64,000 nt of DNA, from contig NZ_JABCQG010000008.1 in assembly GCF_015244565.1 (NCBI RefSeq), forward strand, positions 1 through 64,000. Direction: 5' to 3'. Shown piece by piece: positions 1-7,691 of this stretch (the stretch's first letter is position 1; each line of letters starts with the position of its first letter). Made by a program: the position numbers and the translations under genes. The notes below the pieces were generated by a model that saw only the letters and a list, made by a program, of their open reading frames with translations, was not told the DNA's origin and did no database searches. The DNA is from Gluconobacter vitians (GTDB lineage Bacteria; Pseudomonadota; Alphaproteobacteria; Acetobacterales; Acetobacteraceae).

Positions 1-213
1 GTATCGAACCGGTTGAACAGTCTTTCAATTGCACCCGCCTGCATCAGACATTCGCAGAACAGCCAGACCGTTCTGGCATCAGGCACACGAGCCAACAGGT
101 CCAGTCCCGGATGGGCTTACAGACACTGGCATCTGGTCGAAACATCTGTGGGCAAGGCTCAAGGAATGGCGGGCTGTATCATCGCTGCTACAGCAGACTA
201 TATCAAGTCCTAA
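1..213 (+). pseudogene. possible IS5-type transposase remnant
   Basis: No intact gene is visible before 298. One frame near 140-180 reads RLKEWRAVSSLL, which resembles the C-terminal RLKxWRxxATRYxK segment of IS5-family transposases. The surrounding reading frames are short and interrupted and no terminal inverted repeat is visible, so at most this is the decayed 3' end of an element whose remainder would lie left of the window. The similarity is short and could be chance. Confidence 0.2.
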
Positions 214-297
214 CCAGCCTCACGCAGCTGTGCCGTTGCGGATCGGGCCCAATGGCTCAATGATGACGGACCCTTCACCAGTACGAGGTTCCGCGTC

Positions 298-591
298 ATG
301 GCCAAGTCCCTTTATGCTACGCTCAAAGCCCTGCCCGGCAAGCGTGAGACGCTGCGCGATCTGCTGACGAAACTGGCTGGGGACGTTCGCGCCGAACCCG
401 GCTGCGAGCGTTTCATGGTCTATACGCTCGCCTCGGATCCCGACCTGTTTCATGTGGAAGAAACCTACCGGGATGATGCGGCCTTCGAGGCTCACATGGC
501 GACCAAGCACGGCAGGGTATTCAACCAGACGATTACGCCGCTGGTCGAAGGGGGCGGATCGGAAGTTGTCTTTCTTGACGTCGTGATCTGA
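298..591 (+). CDS. antibiotic biosynthesis monooxygenase (ABM) domain protein, quinol monooxygenase-like
   Basis: A 97-residue protein with the compact ferredoxin-like ABM fold pattern: an N-terminal strand (KSLYATLKALPGK), a helix rich in L/E, the segment EPGCERFMVYTLASDPDLF, then the family-typical W/F-H-V-E-E-x-Y segment (FHVEETYRDDAAFEAHMATKH). The YgiN-like branch oxidises quinols or removes reactive small molecules without a cofactor, in the cytoplasm. The length is normal for the family. The ATG is preceded by GAGG nine bases upstream. The true substrate cannot be told from sequence. It converges with the minus-strand membrane gene that ends 3 bases downstream. Confidence 0.75.
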   Translation: MAKSLYATLKALPGKRETLRDLLTKLAGDVRAEPGCERFMVYTLASDPDLFHVEETYRDDAAFEAHMATKHGRVFNQTITPLVEGGGSEVVFLDVVI

Positions 592-593
592 CT

Positions 594-1166
594 CTATTTC
601 AGGTACAGATAAAACGGGATGATCCCGAACAGCGCCCAGGCGATCATGAAGATGAACGGGGCCTGATGGGCGAACAGAGCGCCACGCTGAGCGCGGCGCA
701 TCATATCGCGGGTCTCGTTCTCATTCGGGGCCAGTGTAAAATCGGTCAGGTCCGGACTGCTCTGATGCAGAACCCGCTGCTTGTCTTCCCATTTCCTGAT
801 TGCCGCATAGGCCGCCCGGATCCCCGGCAGCGCCATCACAGCCAGCACAAATCCCAGCAGTGAGAACAGGGGCGGCAGCAGAAGCACCATGCTGTCACCC
901 CATCGCTTCGTGGAACCGGTCATGGCGGTCGCATAGGCGATAACCAGAAAGGCCTGTGACCCCAGAAGAGCCTGCAGGCGGCCATTCACGACTTCGGTCT
1001 CGAACCGGATTTCCGAGCGGTAAAAAGCAAGCAGCTCATTATCGGTCGGATGACCCCGGGTGATGATTTCGCTGGTATCGGGAGACGGCGACGCGGTTTC
1101 GACCATCATGACCTTCTGCAAATCTGGAGACTGGCTAGCGCTCCAGATATCCTGCAGGTTCCGCAA
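594..1166 (-). CDS. hypothetical inner-membrane protein, three hydrophobic segments
   Basis: This 190-residue protein has a soluble N-terminus of about 60 residues, a hydrophobic hairpin (around AFLVIAYATAMTG and VLLLPPLFSLLGFVLAVMAL), a charged cytoplasmic-looking stretch with a predicted helix (AIRKWEDKQRVL), and a final segment FIFMIAWALFGIIPFYLYL that reaches the C-terminus. I do not recognise a family. It lies 18 bases after the Nudix gene on the same strand and is probably its operon partner. An internal start at Met20 or Met21 (MMVETAS) is possible and would remove a tail of low conservation value. Confidence 0.6.
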   Translation of the reverse strand: MRNLQDIWSASQSPDLQKVMMVETASPSPDTSEIITRGHPTDNELLAFYRSEIRFETEVVNGRLQALLGSQAFLVIAYATAMTGSTKRWGDSMVLLLPPLFSLLGFVLAVMALPGIRAAYAAIRKWEDKQRVLHQSSPDLTDFTLAPNENETRDMMRRAQRGALFAHQAPFIFMIAWALFGIIPFYLYLK

Positions 1167-1184
1167 TAAAAGCCAAAAATCCGC

Positions 1185-1775
1185 TCAGATCAGGCCTTTT
1201 GCCCGGATCAGCGCGAAGGCGGCCAGCGACACCATGCATTTCAGTTCGCCGTTGCGGATCATGGTTTCGAACGCGTCCAGCGTCATATCGTGGCAGGTGA
1301 TGTCCTCTTCCGTCGCCTCAAGCGCCGTCTCACCGCGCGTGAGATTGCGGGCCAGAAAGACATGCCCTTTCTGGTTCGAATAACCCGCGCCCTGATACAT
1401 GCTGCCGATATGGATCATCTCACCAGCGCGTAGCCCGGTTTCCTCCCGCAGTTCGCCCAGAGCGAGCTTGACTGGATCGACATTCTCTTTCGTCTCCCAC
1501 ATTCCCATCGGCAATTCCCACAGCCGCTCGCCCACCGGATAGCGGAACTGCTGGATCAGCGTGACTTTCCCATCCGCATGCAAAGGCAGGATTACGACGA
1601 ACTCGCCACGTTCTACGATGCCATACAGACCCTGCTTTCCGTTGGGATGGACGATGATGTCCTCGCGCATGGCGGTCCAGGGGTTGCTATAGGCCAGCCG
1701 GGTTGAAAGCGTCTGGAAGCCGGCGTCTTTGCGGGCGTCTTCGAGACTTTTCCCGGGGCTTTTATCGGAGCTCAT
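1185..1775 (-). CDS. Nudix hydrolase, ADP-ribose pyrophosphatase type
   Basis: A 196-residue protein that would hydrolyse a nucleoside diphosphate linked to another moiety (ADP-ribose-like) in the cytoplasm. The fold shows VVILPLHADGKVTLIQQFRYPVG followed by WELPMG and a Nudix helix ending GELREETGL. The box deviates from the consensus GX5EX7REUXEEXGU: nine rather than seven residues separate the first Glu from the second half, and the Arg of REU is Gly (GEL). The Glu residues of the EExG metal site are present. It is divergent from dinB with 50 bases between start codons and probably co-transcribed with the downstream membrane gene. Confidence 0.75.
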   Translation of the reverse strand: MSSDKSPGKSLEDARKDAGFQTLSTRLAYSNPWTAMREDIIVHPNGKQGLYGIVERGEFVVILPLHADGKVTLIQQFRYPVGERLWELPMGMWETKENVDPVKLALGELREETGLRAGEMIHIGSMYQGAGYSNQKGHVFLARNLTRGETALEATEEDITCHDMTLDAFETMIRNGELKCMVSLAAFALIRAKGLI

Positions 1776-1825
1776 GGACGGATCCTGATCTTGTTTCGTT
1801 CTTCCGAATCGGCGAAACTTGCATC

Positions 1826-2896
1826 ATGGAGCAACGCCGGATCGTGCATATCGACATGGACGCATTTTACACGTCTGTCGAACAGCGGGACGACCCCTCC
1901 CTGCGCGGCCGCCCGCTCGCGGTGGGACGGGGCGAGGCACGGGGCGTTGTGGCCGCCGCAAGCTATGAGGCCCGGCGCTTTGGTGTTCGTTCGGCCATGC
2001 CATCGGTCACGGCCAAACGCCTGTGTCCGGAGCTTGTGTTCGTGCCGGCGCGGTTTGATGTCTATCGCAGCGTCTCGGCACAGATCCATGACATCTTCTC
2101 GCGCTACACGCCCCTGATCCAGCCGCTGTCGCTGGATGAAGCCTATCTGGATCTGACGGATCATCTTGGCGCCTATGGGTCTGCCACGCTGGTCGCGGAC
2201 CGTATCCGCGCGGATATTCACGCCGAGACCGGACTGACCGCCTCGGCCGGTGTGTCCTACAACCGGTTTCTGGCCAAACTGGCCTCAGATTACCGCAAGC
2301 CGGACGGGCTGTTCGTCATCACGCCGGCAATGGGGCCGGATTTCGTATCCAGCCTGCCCGTCGATGCATTTCACGGCATCGGCCCGGCGACCGCTCGAAA
2401 AATGCGGGCGCTGGGCATTGAAACGGGGGCGGATCTGCGGGAGCGGGACATCGAGACGCTGACCCGGCATTTCGGCAAGGCGGCGGCGTTCTATCACGGG
2501 ATCTCGCGCGGGATTGATCACCGGCCTGTCGTGGTGAACCGGGAGCGCAAATCCCTCGGAACCGAACAGACTTATCTTCAGGATTTGACCTCCGAGGCTG
2601 ACGCGCACAAGGCCCTGGCGCAGATCGCGGCCAAGCTCTGGACAGGTGCAGAGCGGCGGCAGCTTCAGGCACGGACCGTAACCCTGAAGGTCAAATACGC
2701 CGATTTCCGCCAGATTACGCGTGCCCGGACCCTGTCTGCCCTGGTCCCGTCCGAAGAAATTCTGCTGGAGACGGGTCAGAGCCTTATGGCGCCCCTGTTT
2801 CCGTTCGTCCCCGGCGTACGCCTGCTTGGACTGACACTGTCGGGTTTTCATGCAGCCGAAACCGTGTCCTGTGACCAGATGGAACTGCTCTTCTAG
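1826..2896 (+). CDS. dinB: DNA polymerase IV (Y-family translesion polymerase)
   Basis: This 356-residue protein performs translesion DNA synthesis. Palm-domain motifs are clear: HIDMDAFYTSVEQ holds the first catalytic Asp and the Phe steric gate, SLDEAYLDLTD holds the second acidic pair, and ASAGVSYNRFLAKLASDYRKP is the conserved finger/palm segment. Helix-hairpin-helix motifs follow (FHGIGPATARKMRALGI), then the little-finger domain. An in-frame ATG further upstream at 1703 is not used here because it overlaps the divergent Nudix gene; the chosen ATG gives MEQRRIVHIDMDAF, typical of DinB. No clear LexA box was found in the 50-base divergent spacer. The C-terminus lacks a classical QLxLF clamp motif but ends MELLF, which may serve that role. 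Confidence 0.92.
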   Translation: MEQRRIVHIDMDAFYTSVEQRDDPSLRGRPLAVGRGEARGVVAAASYEARRFGVRSAMPSVTAKRLCPELVFVPARFDVYRSVSAQIHDIFSRYTPLIQPLSLDEAYLDLTDHLGAYGSATLVADRIRADIHAETGLTASAGVSYNRFLAKLASDYRKPDGLFVITPAMGPDFVSSLPVDAFHGIGPATARKMRALGIETGADLRERDIETLTRHFGKAAAFYHGISRGIDHRPVVVNRERKSLGTEQTYLQDLTSEADAHKALAQIAAKLWTGAERRQLQARTVTLKVKYADFRQITRARTLSALVPSEEILLETGQSLMAPLFPFVPGVRLLGLTLSGFHAAETVSCDQMELLF

Positions 2897-3011
2897 AACA
2901 CGTCCGGAAATGCCGGGCATAAATCATGGCATTCTTTCAGCCTTCTGATGCGTTGGGGATCAGCCTGTCCCGGAACGGGCTGTTTCTTCACCGCACGGAC
3001 CACTGCTGTTC

Positions 3012-3455
3012 ATGGCCGCATGCCTGCACCGACTGATGCTTTCCGCCCTGTTGATGGCACCCCTCCTTCTGTGTGGAGGCTGCGCGTCCAGAGCGTCCAT
3101 GTCGCCCGGTTTTGAAAAAACCCTTTCCCACAACCAGCAGGGACATCCGTTTTCCACGGCCCGCAATCCGGTGTCTTTTCTGGGCGAACCCGACCTGTCT
3201 TCGGCCAAACCCGCCAATCTCGCCGGGACGCTGCATTACTGTCTGCAGAACACCACCCTGACCGGCGGCGAAACCACGCGTCCGTTGAGTCCCGATCAGA
3301 GCGACAGCGCCTATAATGCCGGAAGACAGGGAATTCTTCAGGCTCTCAGTCTCCGGACGGGGCAGCCTGAGCAGTACGCCCTGCCCTCCATGCCCGCCCC
3401 CCTGCGCCAGACCGTCTGCACATCCATTTCAACCCTGCTGCGGCAGCCCGTCTGA
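3012..3455 (+). CDS. hypothetical lipoprotein
   Basis: A 147-residue protein with a strong lipoprotein signal: two basic residues, a hydrophobic run LMLSALLMAPLLL and the lipobox LCGGC, with Cys24 as the lipidation site. The mature part is polar and Pro/Gln rich, carries two more Cys (in HYCLQN and TVCTS) and contains SAYNAGRQGILQAL, likely a helix. The family is not recognised. It would sit in the periplasm attached to the inner or outer membrane. It is a single gene between dinB and an MFS gene. Confidence 0.6.
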   Translation: MAACLHRLMLSALLMAPLLLCGGCASRASMSPGFEKTLSHNQQGHPFSTARNPVSFLGEPDLSSAKPANLAGTLHYCLQNTTLTGGETTRPLSPDQSDSAYNAGRQGILQALSLRTGQPEQYALPSMPAPLRQTVCTSISTLLRQPV

Positions 3456-3585
3456 AGGCTTTATTCAGGACAATTCCACGCGGGATCGTGAAGTAAAGAA
3501 GAACGCGCCCCCGTGACGATATCCTTCATCTGGCTTATGCCATGGAGGATCGTTCAATATTCAAACTCCCGGGAGAACAGATTCC

Positions 3586-4779
3586 ATGACCGCGCAAGAC
3601 ACGCCGGCGGGCTCACCGACGAAACGCGTTCTTGCTGTCGTCCTGTTCAATCTTCTCGTCTATATCGTGATCGGCCTGCCCAATGCCGTCCTGACGATTT
3701 TCGTCCATCAGGGACTGGGCTACAGCACAACCGTCGCAGGCATCACGTTCTCCCTGCAGTATTTTGCGACCTTCGCGGCCCGCCCCTCCGCAGGGCGCTT
3801 GGTGGACCGGATCGGCCCCAAACCGGTCGTCATTGGCGGGCTTGTGACCTGCGTGCTGTCGGGGCTGCTCATTGCCGGATCAGGGCTGCTAGCGGCAACG
3901 CCACTGCTGTCACTGGGCGCCCTGCTGCTCAGCCGCCTTCTGCTAGGCTGGGCGGAGAGCTGGGCCGCGACCGGGGTGATCGTCTGGAACATCCGGCGCG
4001 CCGGTGCGGAAAACACGGCCATCGCCATTTCCTGGAACGGCATCTGCTCCTATGGCGGGATCGCGCTGGGCGCGCCGATCGGGGCCAAGCTGTCCATGCT
4101 GCCCGCACCTTATGGCGGGCTGGTCTCGGTCGGGATTCTCTCTGTGGCCCTACCGCTGTTCGGACTAGCGCTGATCGGGTTCTATCCGGGCGTCAAACCC
4201 ATCCCCTCGACCAGCCAGCCCATTCCTTTCTCCCGCGCGCTCAGACTTGTCCTGCCGCATGGTTCGGCACTGGCCGCAGGGTCCATCGGCTTTGGGGCGA
4301 TCTCATCGTTCCTTGCGCTGTATTATTCGGTCCTGCACTGGCAGGGTGCCGCCACGGCCTTAGCAGTCTTCGGCTTCACCTTCGTCGTCATCCGGTTTTT
4401 CTTTGCTTCACAGATCGCAAAGCGGGGCGGCGTGTTCGTGGCGATCGTCTCGCTGCTGGTGGAAGCCCTGGGACTCGCCACGCTCTGCGTGTTCCAGACA
4501 CCCTCCGCGGCCCTTCTGGGCGCTGCGCTGACGGGAGCCGGCTTCTCGCTGCTCTTCCCGGCACTGGGCGTTCTGGCCGTCAACAGTGCGGGTCCGGAGA
4601 ACCGCGGTGCCGCTCTGGGCGCCTATTCCATCTTCATTGACCTTGCCATTGCGTGCTCGGGGCTGTTTCTTGGACAGGTCATCGAGTTCGCGGGCTACAG
4701 GACGATGTTCGCCACCACCGCCATCTGCTGTCTGGTCGGTGTGCTGATCAGCCGTTCTCTGGGCCGCCGGACCGCGTGA
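3586..4779 (+). CDS. MFS transporter, YfcJ/YhhS-like
   Basis: A 397-residue, 12-segment major facilitator protein. Between TM2 and TM3 it has ARPSAGRLVDRIGPKPVV, which fits the MFS loop signature GxxxDRxGxK/R, and it has the TM5 region GWAESWAATGVIVW. The best resemblance is to the YfcJ/YhhS group of small-molecule exporters, whose substrates are mostly unknown. The ATG at 3586 follows GGGAGAA. The next gene, a LOG protein, starts 32 bases after its stop, so the two may be co-transcribed. The cargo cannot be inferred. Confidence 0.8.
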   Translation: MTAQDTPAGSPTKRVLAVVLFNLLVYIVIGLPNAVLTIFVHQGLGYSTTVAGITFSLQYFATFAARPSAGRLVDRIGPKPVVIGGLVTCVLSGLLIAGSGLLAATPLLSLGALLLSRLLLGWAESWAATGVIVWNIRRAGAENTAIAISWNGICSYGGIALGAPIGAKLSMLPAPYGGLVSVGILSVALPLFGLALIGFYPGVKPIPSTSQPIPFSRALRLVLPHGSALAAGSIGFGAISSFLALYYSVLHWQGAATALAVFGFTFVVIRFFFASQIAKRGGVFVAIVSLLVEALGLATLCVFQTPSAALLGAALTGAGFSLLFPALGVLAVNSAGPENRGAALGAYSIFIDLAIACSGLFLGQVIEFAGYRTMFATTAICCLVGVLISRSLGRRTA

Positions 4780-4811
4780 CAGATCCTCGCTTCAACTTAT
4801 ACGGACCCGAC

Positions 4812-5366
4812 ATGACCATTCGTTCCTGCGCCGTCTTCTGTGGCTCCCGCTTCGGCAACTCCCCCGTCTATGCCGAAGGTGCAAAAGAGATCGGAACGGC
4901 CCTGGCGCGACACGGAATCACACTGGTTTATGGCGGTGGTCATGTCGGGCTGATGGGAACAGTCGCGGATGCTGCCCTTCAGGCGGGCGGCAAGGTCATC
5001 GGCATCATTCCCGAATTCCTCCACGCCCGCGAAGTCATGCACAAGGGTGTGACGCAGCTTGAAGTCACGCCGGACATGCACACCCGCAAGGCCCGGATGT
5101 TCGAGTTGTCCGATGCCTATGCGATCATTCCCGGCGGCCTCGGCACGTTCGACGAACTCATGGAAATCATGACCTGGAAGCAGCTCGGCCTGCATCAGGA
5201 ACCGATCTACATCGTCAATATCGGCGGCTGGGCTACCTCACTGGTCAGTACGCTCAATGATGCAGTCGATCAGGGCTTTGCGGACCCGTCAGCCCGCAAG
5301 CTGTTCACGGTCGTCGAGGATGTCCCGGAACTGATGCAGCATCTCTCCGTCAACGTTCCGGCCTGA
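4812..5366 (+). CDS. LOG family protein (cytokinin riboside 5'-monophosphate phosphoribohydrolase-type)
   Basis: A 184-residue Rossmann-like protein of the LOG family, often labelled lysine decarboxylase. It carries the diagnostic PGGLGTFDELMEIMTW (PGGxGTxxE) and a nucleotide-binding glycine run LVYGGGHVGLMG. Enzymes of this family cleave the N-glycosidic bond of nucleoside 5'-monophosphates (AMP or cytokinin nucleotides) to release the base; the lysine decarboxylase name is a misannotation. The ATG at 4812 gives MTIRSCAVFCGSR, the standard N-terminus; a longer frame from 4653 overlaps the MFS gene and is rejected. In bacteria the role is probably nucleotide salvage. Confidence 0.88.
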   Translation: MTIRSCAVFCGSRFGNSPVYAEGAKEIGTALARHGITLVYGGGHVGLMGTVADAALQAGGKVIGIIPEFLHAREVMHKGVTQLEVTPDMHTRKARMFELSDAYAIIPGGLGTFDELMEIMTWKQLGLHQEPIYIVNIGGWATSLVSTLNDAVDQGFADPSARKLFTVVEDVPELMQHLSVNVPA

Positions 5367-5394
5367 CGCGCAAAAGAGCGGGGGCAGTCCCCGC

Positions 5395-5871
5395 TCAGTT
5401 TTCCAGTGTTGCCACCAGCAGGCTGACCACCTCTTCCAGCCGCGCACAATCCGACTCGGAAAACCGGTCCTTAACCGGGCTGTCGATATCCAGCACGCCT
5501 ACAAGTGCGTCTTTGGCCACGACCGGCAGCACGATCTCCGATGCCGAAGCTGCGTCGCAGGCAATATGTCCCGGAAATGCATGTACGTCCGGGACCACCA
5601 GCGTCTCCCGGTTCTGCGCGACCGTACCGCAGACGCCGCGCCCGAGCGGAATCCGCGTGCAGGCCAGACGGCCCTGGAACGGTCCGAGCACGAGCTGGCC
5701 GTCCGCCTCTTTCCACAGATAGAACCCGGCCCAGTTGATCTGTGGCAGGGCCTCAAACAGCAGGGCCGCGATATTGGCCATGTTGGCGATCATGTCCGTC
5801 TCGGTCTGGAGAACGGACCGGACCATCGGAACCAGCTCGTCCAAGCTCAGACGATGGATGGGAGCACTCAT
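5395..5871 (-). CDS. msrC: free methionine-(R)-sulfoxide reductase (GAF domain)
   Basis: This 157-residue GAF-domain enzyme reduces free Met-R-sulfoxide in the cytoplasm. The three redox cysteines lie at C71 (ACTRIPLGRG), C81 (GVCGTVAQ) and C105 (HIACDAAS). Their spacing of 10 and 24 matches C84/C94/C118 of the E. coli enzyme. The family motif NWAGFYLW is present. The ATG at 5871 is preferred over an in-frame TTG at 5889 because AGGA sits about 11 bases before the ATG. It is divergent from the mannitol dehydrogenase gene across a 219-base AT-rich spacer. Confidence 0.9.
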   Translation of the reverse strand: MSAPIHRLSLDELVPMVRSVLQTETDMIANMANIAALLFEALPQINWAGFYLWKEADGQLVLGPFQGRLACTRIPLGRGVCGTVAQNRETLVVPDVHAFPGHIACDAASASEIVLPVVAKDALVGVLDIDSPVKDRFSESDCARLEEVVSLLVATLEN

Positions 5872-6033
5872 GCAAAGACAGTCCTGCAAAAACGGGAATG
5901 AAGCCGTCGATCATACGGCAGTTCGGAAAAAACGGAAAAGGCCGCCATATTTTATGGAAACTGTCCGTTTCTCGTAATGCTCGCGGTTCCGGGAGGATTA
6001 TTAGAAATAATTCACAAAATACAAAAACGGTTT

Positions 6034-6048
6034 CCTCGAAGTTCGAGG
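6034..6048. promoter_or_regulatory. candidate operator palindrome upstream of the mannitol dehydrogenase gene
   Basis: CCTCGAA-G-TTCGAGG is a perfect 7-base inverted repeat around one central base. It lies 43 bases before the dehydrogenase ATG in the AT-rich divergent spacer with msrC. The position and symmetry fit a repressor site (LacI/GntR-like), but no regulator gene is adjacent. Confidence 0.35.
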
Positions 6049-6090
6049 CTTCTAAAAGAAGTCGGTCCTTTCGTCTGAAAGATCCATTCC

Positions 6091-7566
6091 ATGATCCTGA
6101 CTTCCCAGACTTTGTCCGACCTCCCTGGGTCCATCCTGACATCGCCCTATGACCGGGATGGCGTGACGGCTGGCATTGTCCATCTCAGCGTCGGCAATTT
6201 CCATCGTGCCCATCAGGCCGTCTATACGGACCGGGCCCTTGCGCTGCCGGGCCAGTCCGGCTGGGGCATTGTCGGGATGGGCCTGATGGACCATCCGGCG
6301 GAAGTGGCAAAGGCCGAGGCCCTGCACGCACAGGACGGGCTCTACACGCTGCGCGAATGTCCGCCAAACCGCCCCGATACGGTCCGGGTGGTGAAGTCAC
6401 TGGTCGAATACATGCATGCCCCGGCCGATCGTGAAGCCGCGCTGAAGCGCCTGACGGATCCGGCCATCCGCATTGTCAGCATGACGGTGACCGAAGGCGG
6501 CTATTACATGGATGAAGCGGGCCGCTTCATGACCGAACATCCCGCCATTGCCGAAGACCTGCACCGCCCGGTGCCACACACGGCGTTCGGCATGATGACC
6601 GAAGCACTGCGTCAGCGCCGGGAAGCCGGGATCGCGCCTTTCACCATCCTCTCCTGTGACAACGTTCCGTCCAACGGCGACGTCGCGCGCAATGCCGTGC
6701 TGTCCTTCGCGCGTCTGCGGGACGCGGAACTGGCCACATGGATCGAGTCCAATGTCGCCTTCCCGTCCTGCATGGTTGACCGCATCACCCCGGCCGTCCA
6801 TCCGGCCGATGTTGCACGTCTGGATGCGCAGAGCGGCGTCGAGGACCGTGTGCCGGTGTTCTGCGAGGACTTCATCCAGTGGGTCGTGGAAGACAGCTTT
6901 CCTGCCGGACGTCCGGCCTGGGATCAGGCCGGTGTGCTGTTCACGAATGACGTCGAGCCTTACGAACAGGTCAAGCTGCGGATGCTGAACGCGTCCCATT
7001 CCACGCTCGCCCTTCCGGGCGTTCTGATGGGATACCGGCTGGTCGATGAAGCCATGGGCGACGAACATCTGGCCGCTCTGCTGGAGCAGTTCCTGCGCCA
7101 TGACGTCGAGCCGCAGCTTACCGCCCCGCCGGGCATCAGCCTGCCGGATTATGCCACGCAGCTCCTGGAGCGGTTCCGCAACCATGCGGTCAGCGACCAG
7201 CTTCTGCGCATTACATCCGACAGCACGTCCAAGCTGCCGGTCTTCCTGCGCGCTACGGCCGAGGACGTTCTGAAAAAGGCTCAGGACCCGCGCCGGATCG
7301 CCTTCGTCCTCGCCTGCTACTGTGCTTATCTGACCGGCCGCGATGACGTGGAAGCCACCTTCGCTGTCACGGAACCTCGCCTCAGCGCCGAAGACCGTGC
7401 TCTGGCTCTGGACACCAATCCAGCCAAAGCGCTGGAGATGAGCGTGTTTGCCGGGTGGGGCCTTGAAAACTCCGCCGAGTTCCTCACGCGCTTCATCCAG
7501 GCCCGCGAAGACCTGAAAACCCGCGGCACAGCAGCCGTCCTGAAGGATCTGGTCACAAACGTATAA
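6091..7566 (+). CDS. mannitol 2-dehydrogenase / polyol-specific long-chain dehydrogenase
   Basis: A 491-residue NAD(P)-dependent polyol dehydrogenase of the long-chain mannitol dehydrogenase family, interconverting D-mannitol and D-fructose (fructuronate-type substrates are possible). The N-terminal Rossmann domain begins GIVHLSVGNFHRAHQAVY. The catalytic triad segment VKLRMLNASHS places K295, N300 and H303, the same numbers as in the Pseudomonas fluorescens mannitol 2-dehydrogenase. It acts in the cytoplasm and complements periplasmic polyol oxidation by making or using fructose. A palindrome 43 bases upstream may be an operator. The 3' end runs into a cloverleaf repeat: the stop codon is inside its left arm. 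Confidence 0.88.
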   Translation: MILTSQTLSDLPGSILTSPYDRDGVTAGIVHLSVGNFHRAHQAVYTDRALALPGQSGWGIVGMGLMDHPAEVAKAEALHAQDGLYTLRECPPNRPDTVRVVKSLVEYMHAPADREAALKRLTDPAIRIVSMTVTEGGYYMDEAGRFMTEHPAIAEDLHRPVPHTAFGMMTEALRQRREAGIAPFTILSCDNVPSNGDVARNAVLSFARLRDAELATWIESNVAFPSCMVDRITPAVHPADVARLDAQSGVEDRVPVFCEDFIQWVVEDSFPAGRPAWDQAGVLFTNDVEPYEQVKLRMLNASHSTLALPGVLMGYRLVDEAMGDEHLAALLEQFLRHDVEPQLTAPPGISLPDYATQLLERFRNHAVSDQLLRITSDSTSKLPVFLRATAEDVLKKAQDPRRIAFVLACYCAYLTGRDDVEATFAVTEPRLSAEDRALALDTNPAKALEMSVFAGWGLENSAEFLTRFIQAREDLKTRGTAAVLKDLVTNV

Positions 7567-7648
7567 AAGTTTTTGGTGAAGCTTTTTCTAAAAAGCTTCA
7601 GGGCTCTCCGCCTTTTTGAAAAAAGGCGGAACCCAAAAACTTTTATAC
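7561..7648. repeat. three-way (cloverleaf) inverted-repeat element
   Basis: The outer arms GTATAAAAGTTTTTGG (7561-7576) and CCAAAAACTTTTATAC (7633-7648) are perfect 16-base complements. Two hairpins lie inside: an 11-base stem TGAAGCTTTTT (7577-7587 with 7590-7600) and an 11-base stem TCCGCCTTTTT (7607-7617 with 7620-7630). The whole folds as a cloverleaf in DNA or RNA and overlaps the dehydrogenase stop codon. Elements with this look are, to my knowledge, repeated in acetic acid bacteria, so it is best treated as a REP/MITE-like mobile palindrome that may also act as a terminator. Confidence 0.8.
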
Positions 7649-7651
7649 ATC

Positions 7652-7686
7652 AAACAGGGCAGCCCGATCGTCGGGTGCCCTGTTTT
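7652..7686. terminator. bidirectional terminator between the mannitol dehydrogenase gene and murA
   Basis: AAACAGGGCA then GCCCGA, a short TCG loop, TCGGGT and GCCCTGTTTT form a long, nearly perfect stem with A/T flanks on both sides. It lies between two convergent genes. Confidence 0.65.
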
Positions 7687-7691
7687 GCCTG

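Noticed and set aside
1776..1825. LexA box upstream of dinB
   Set aside because: Only isolated GTTC words occur; no GTTC-N7-GTTC spacing was found.
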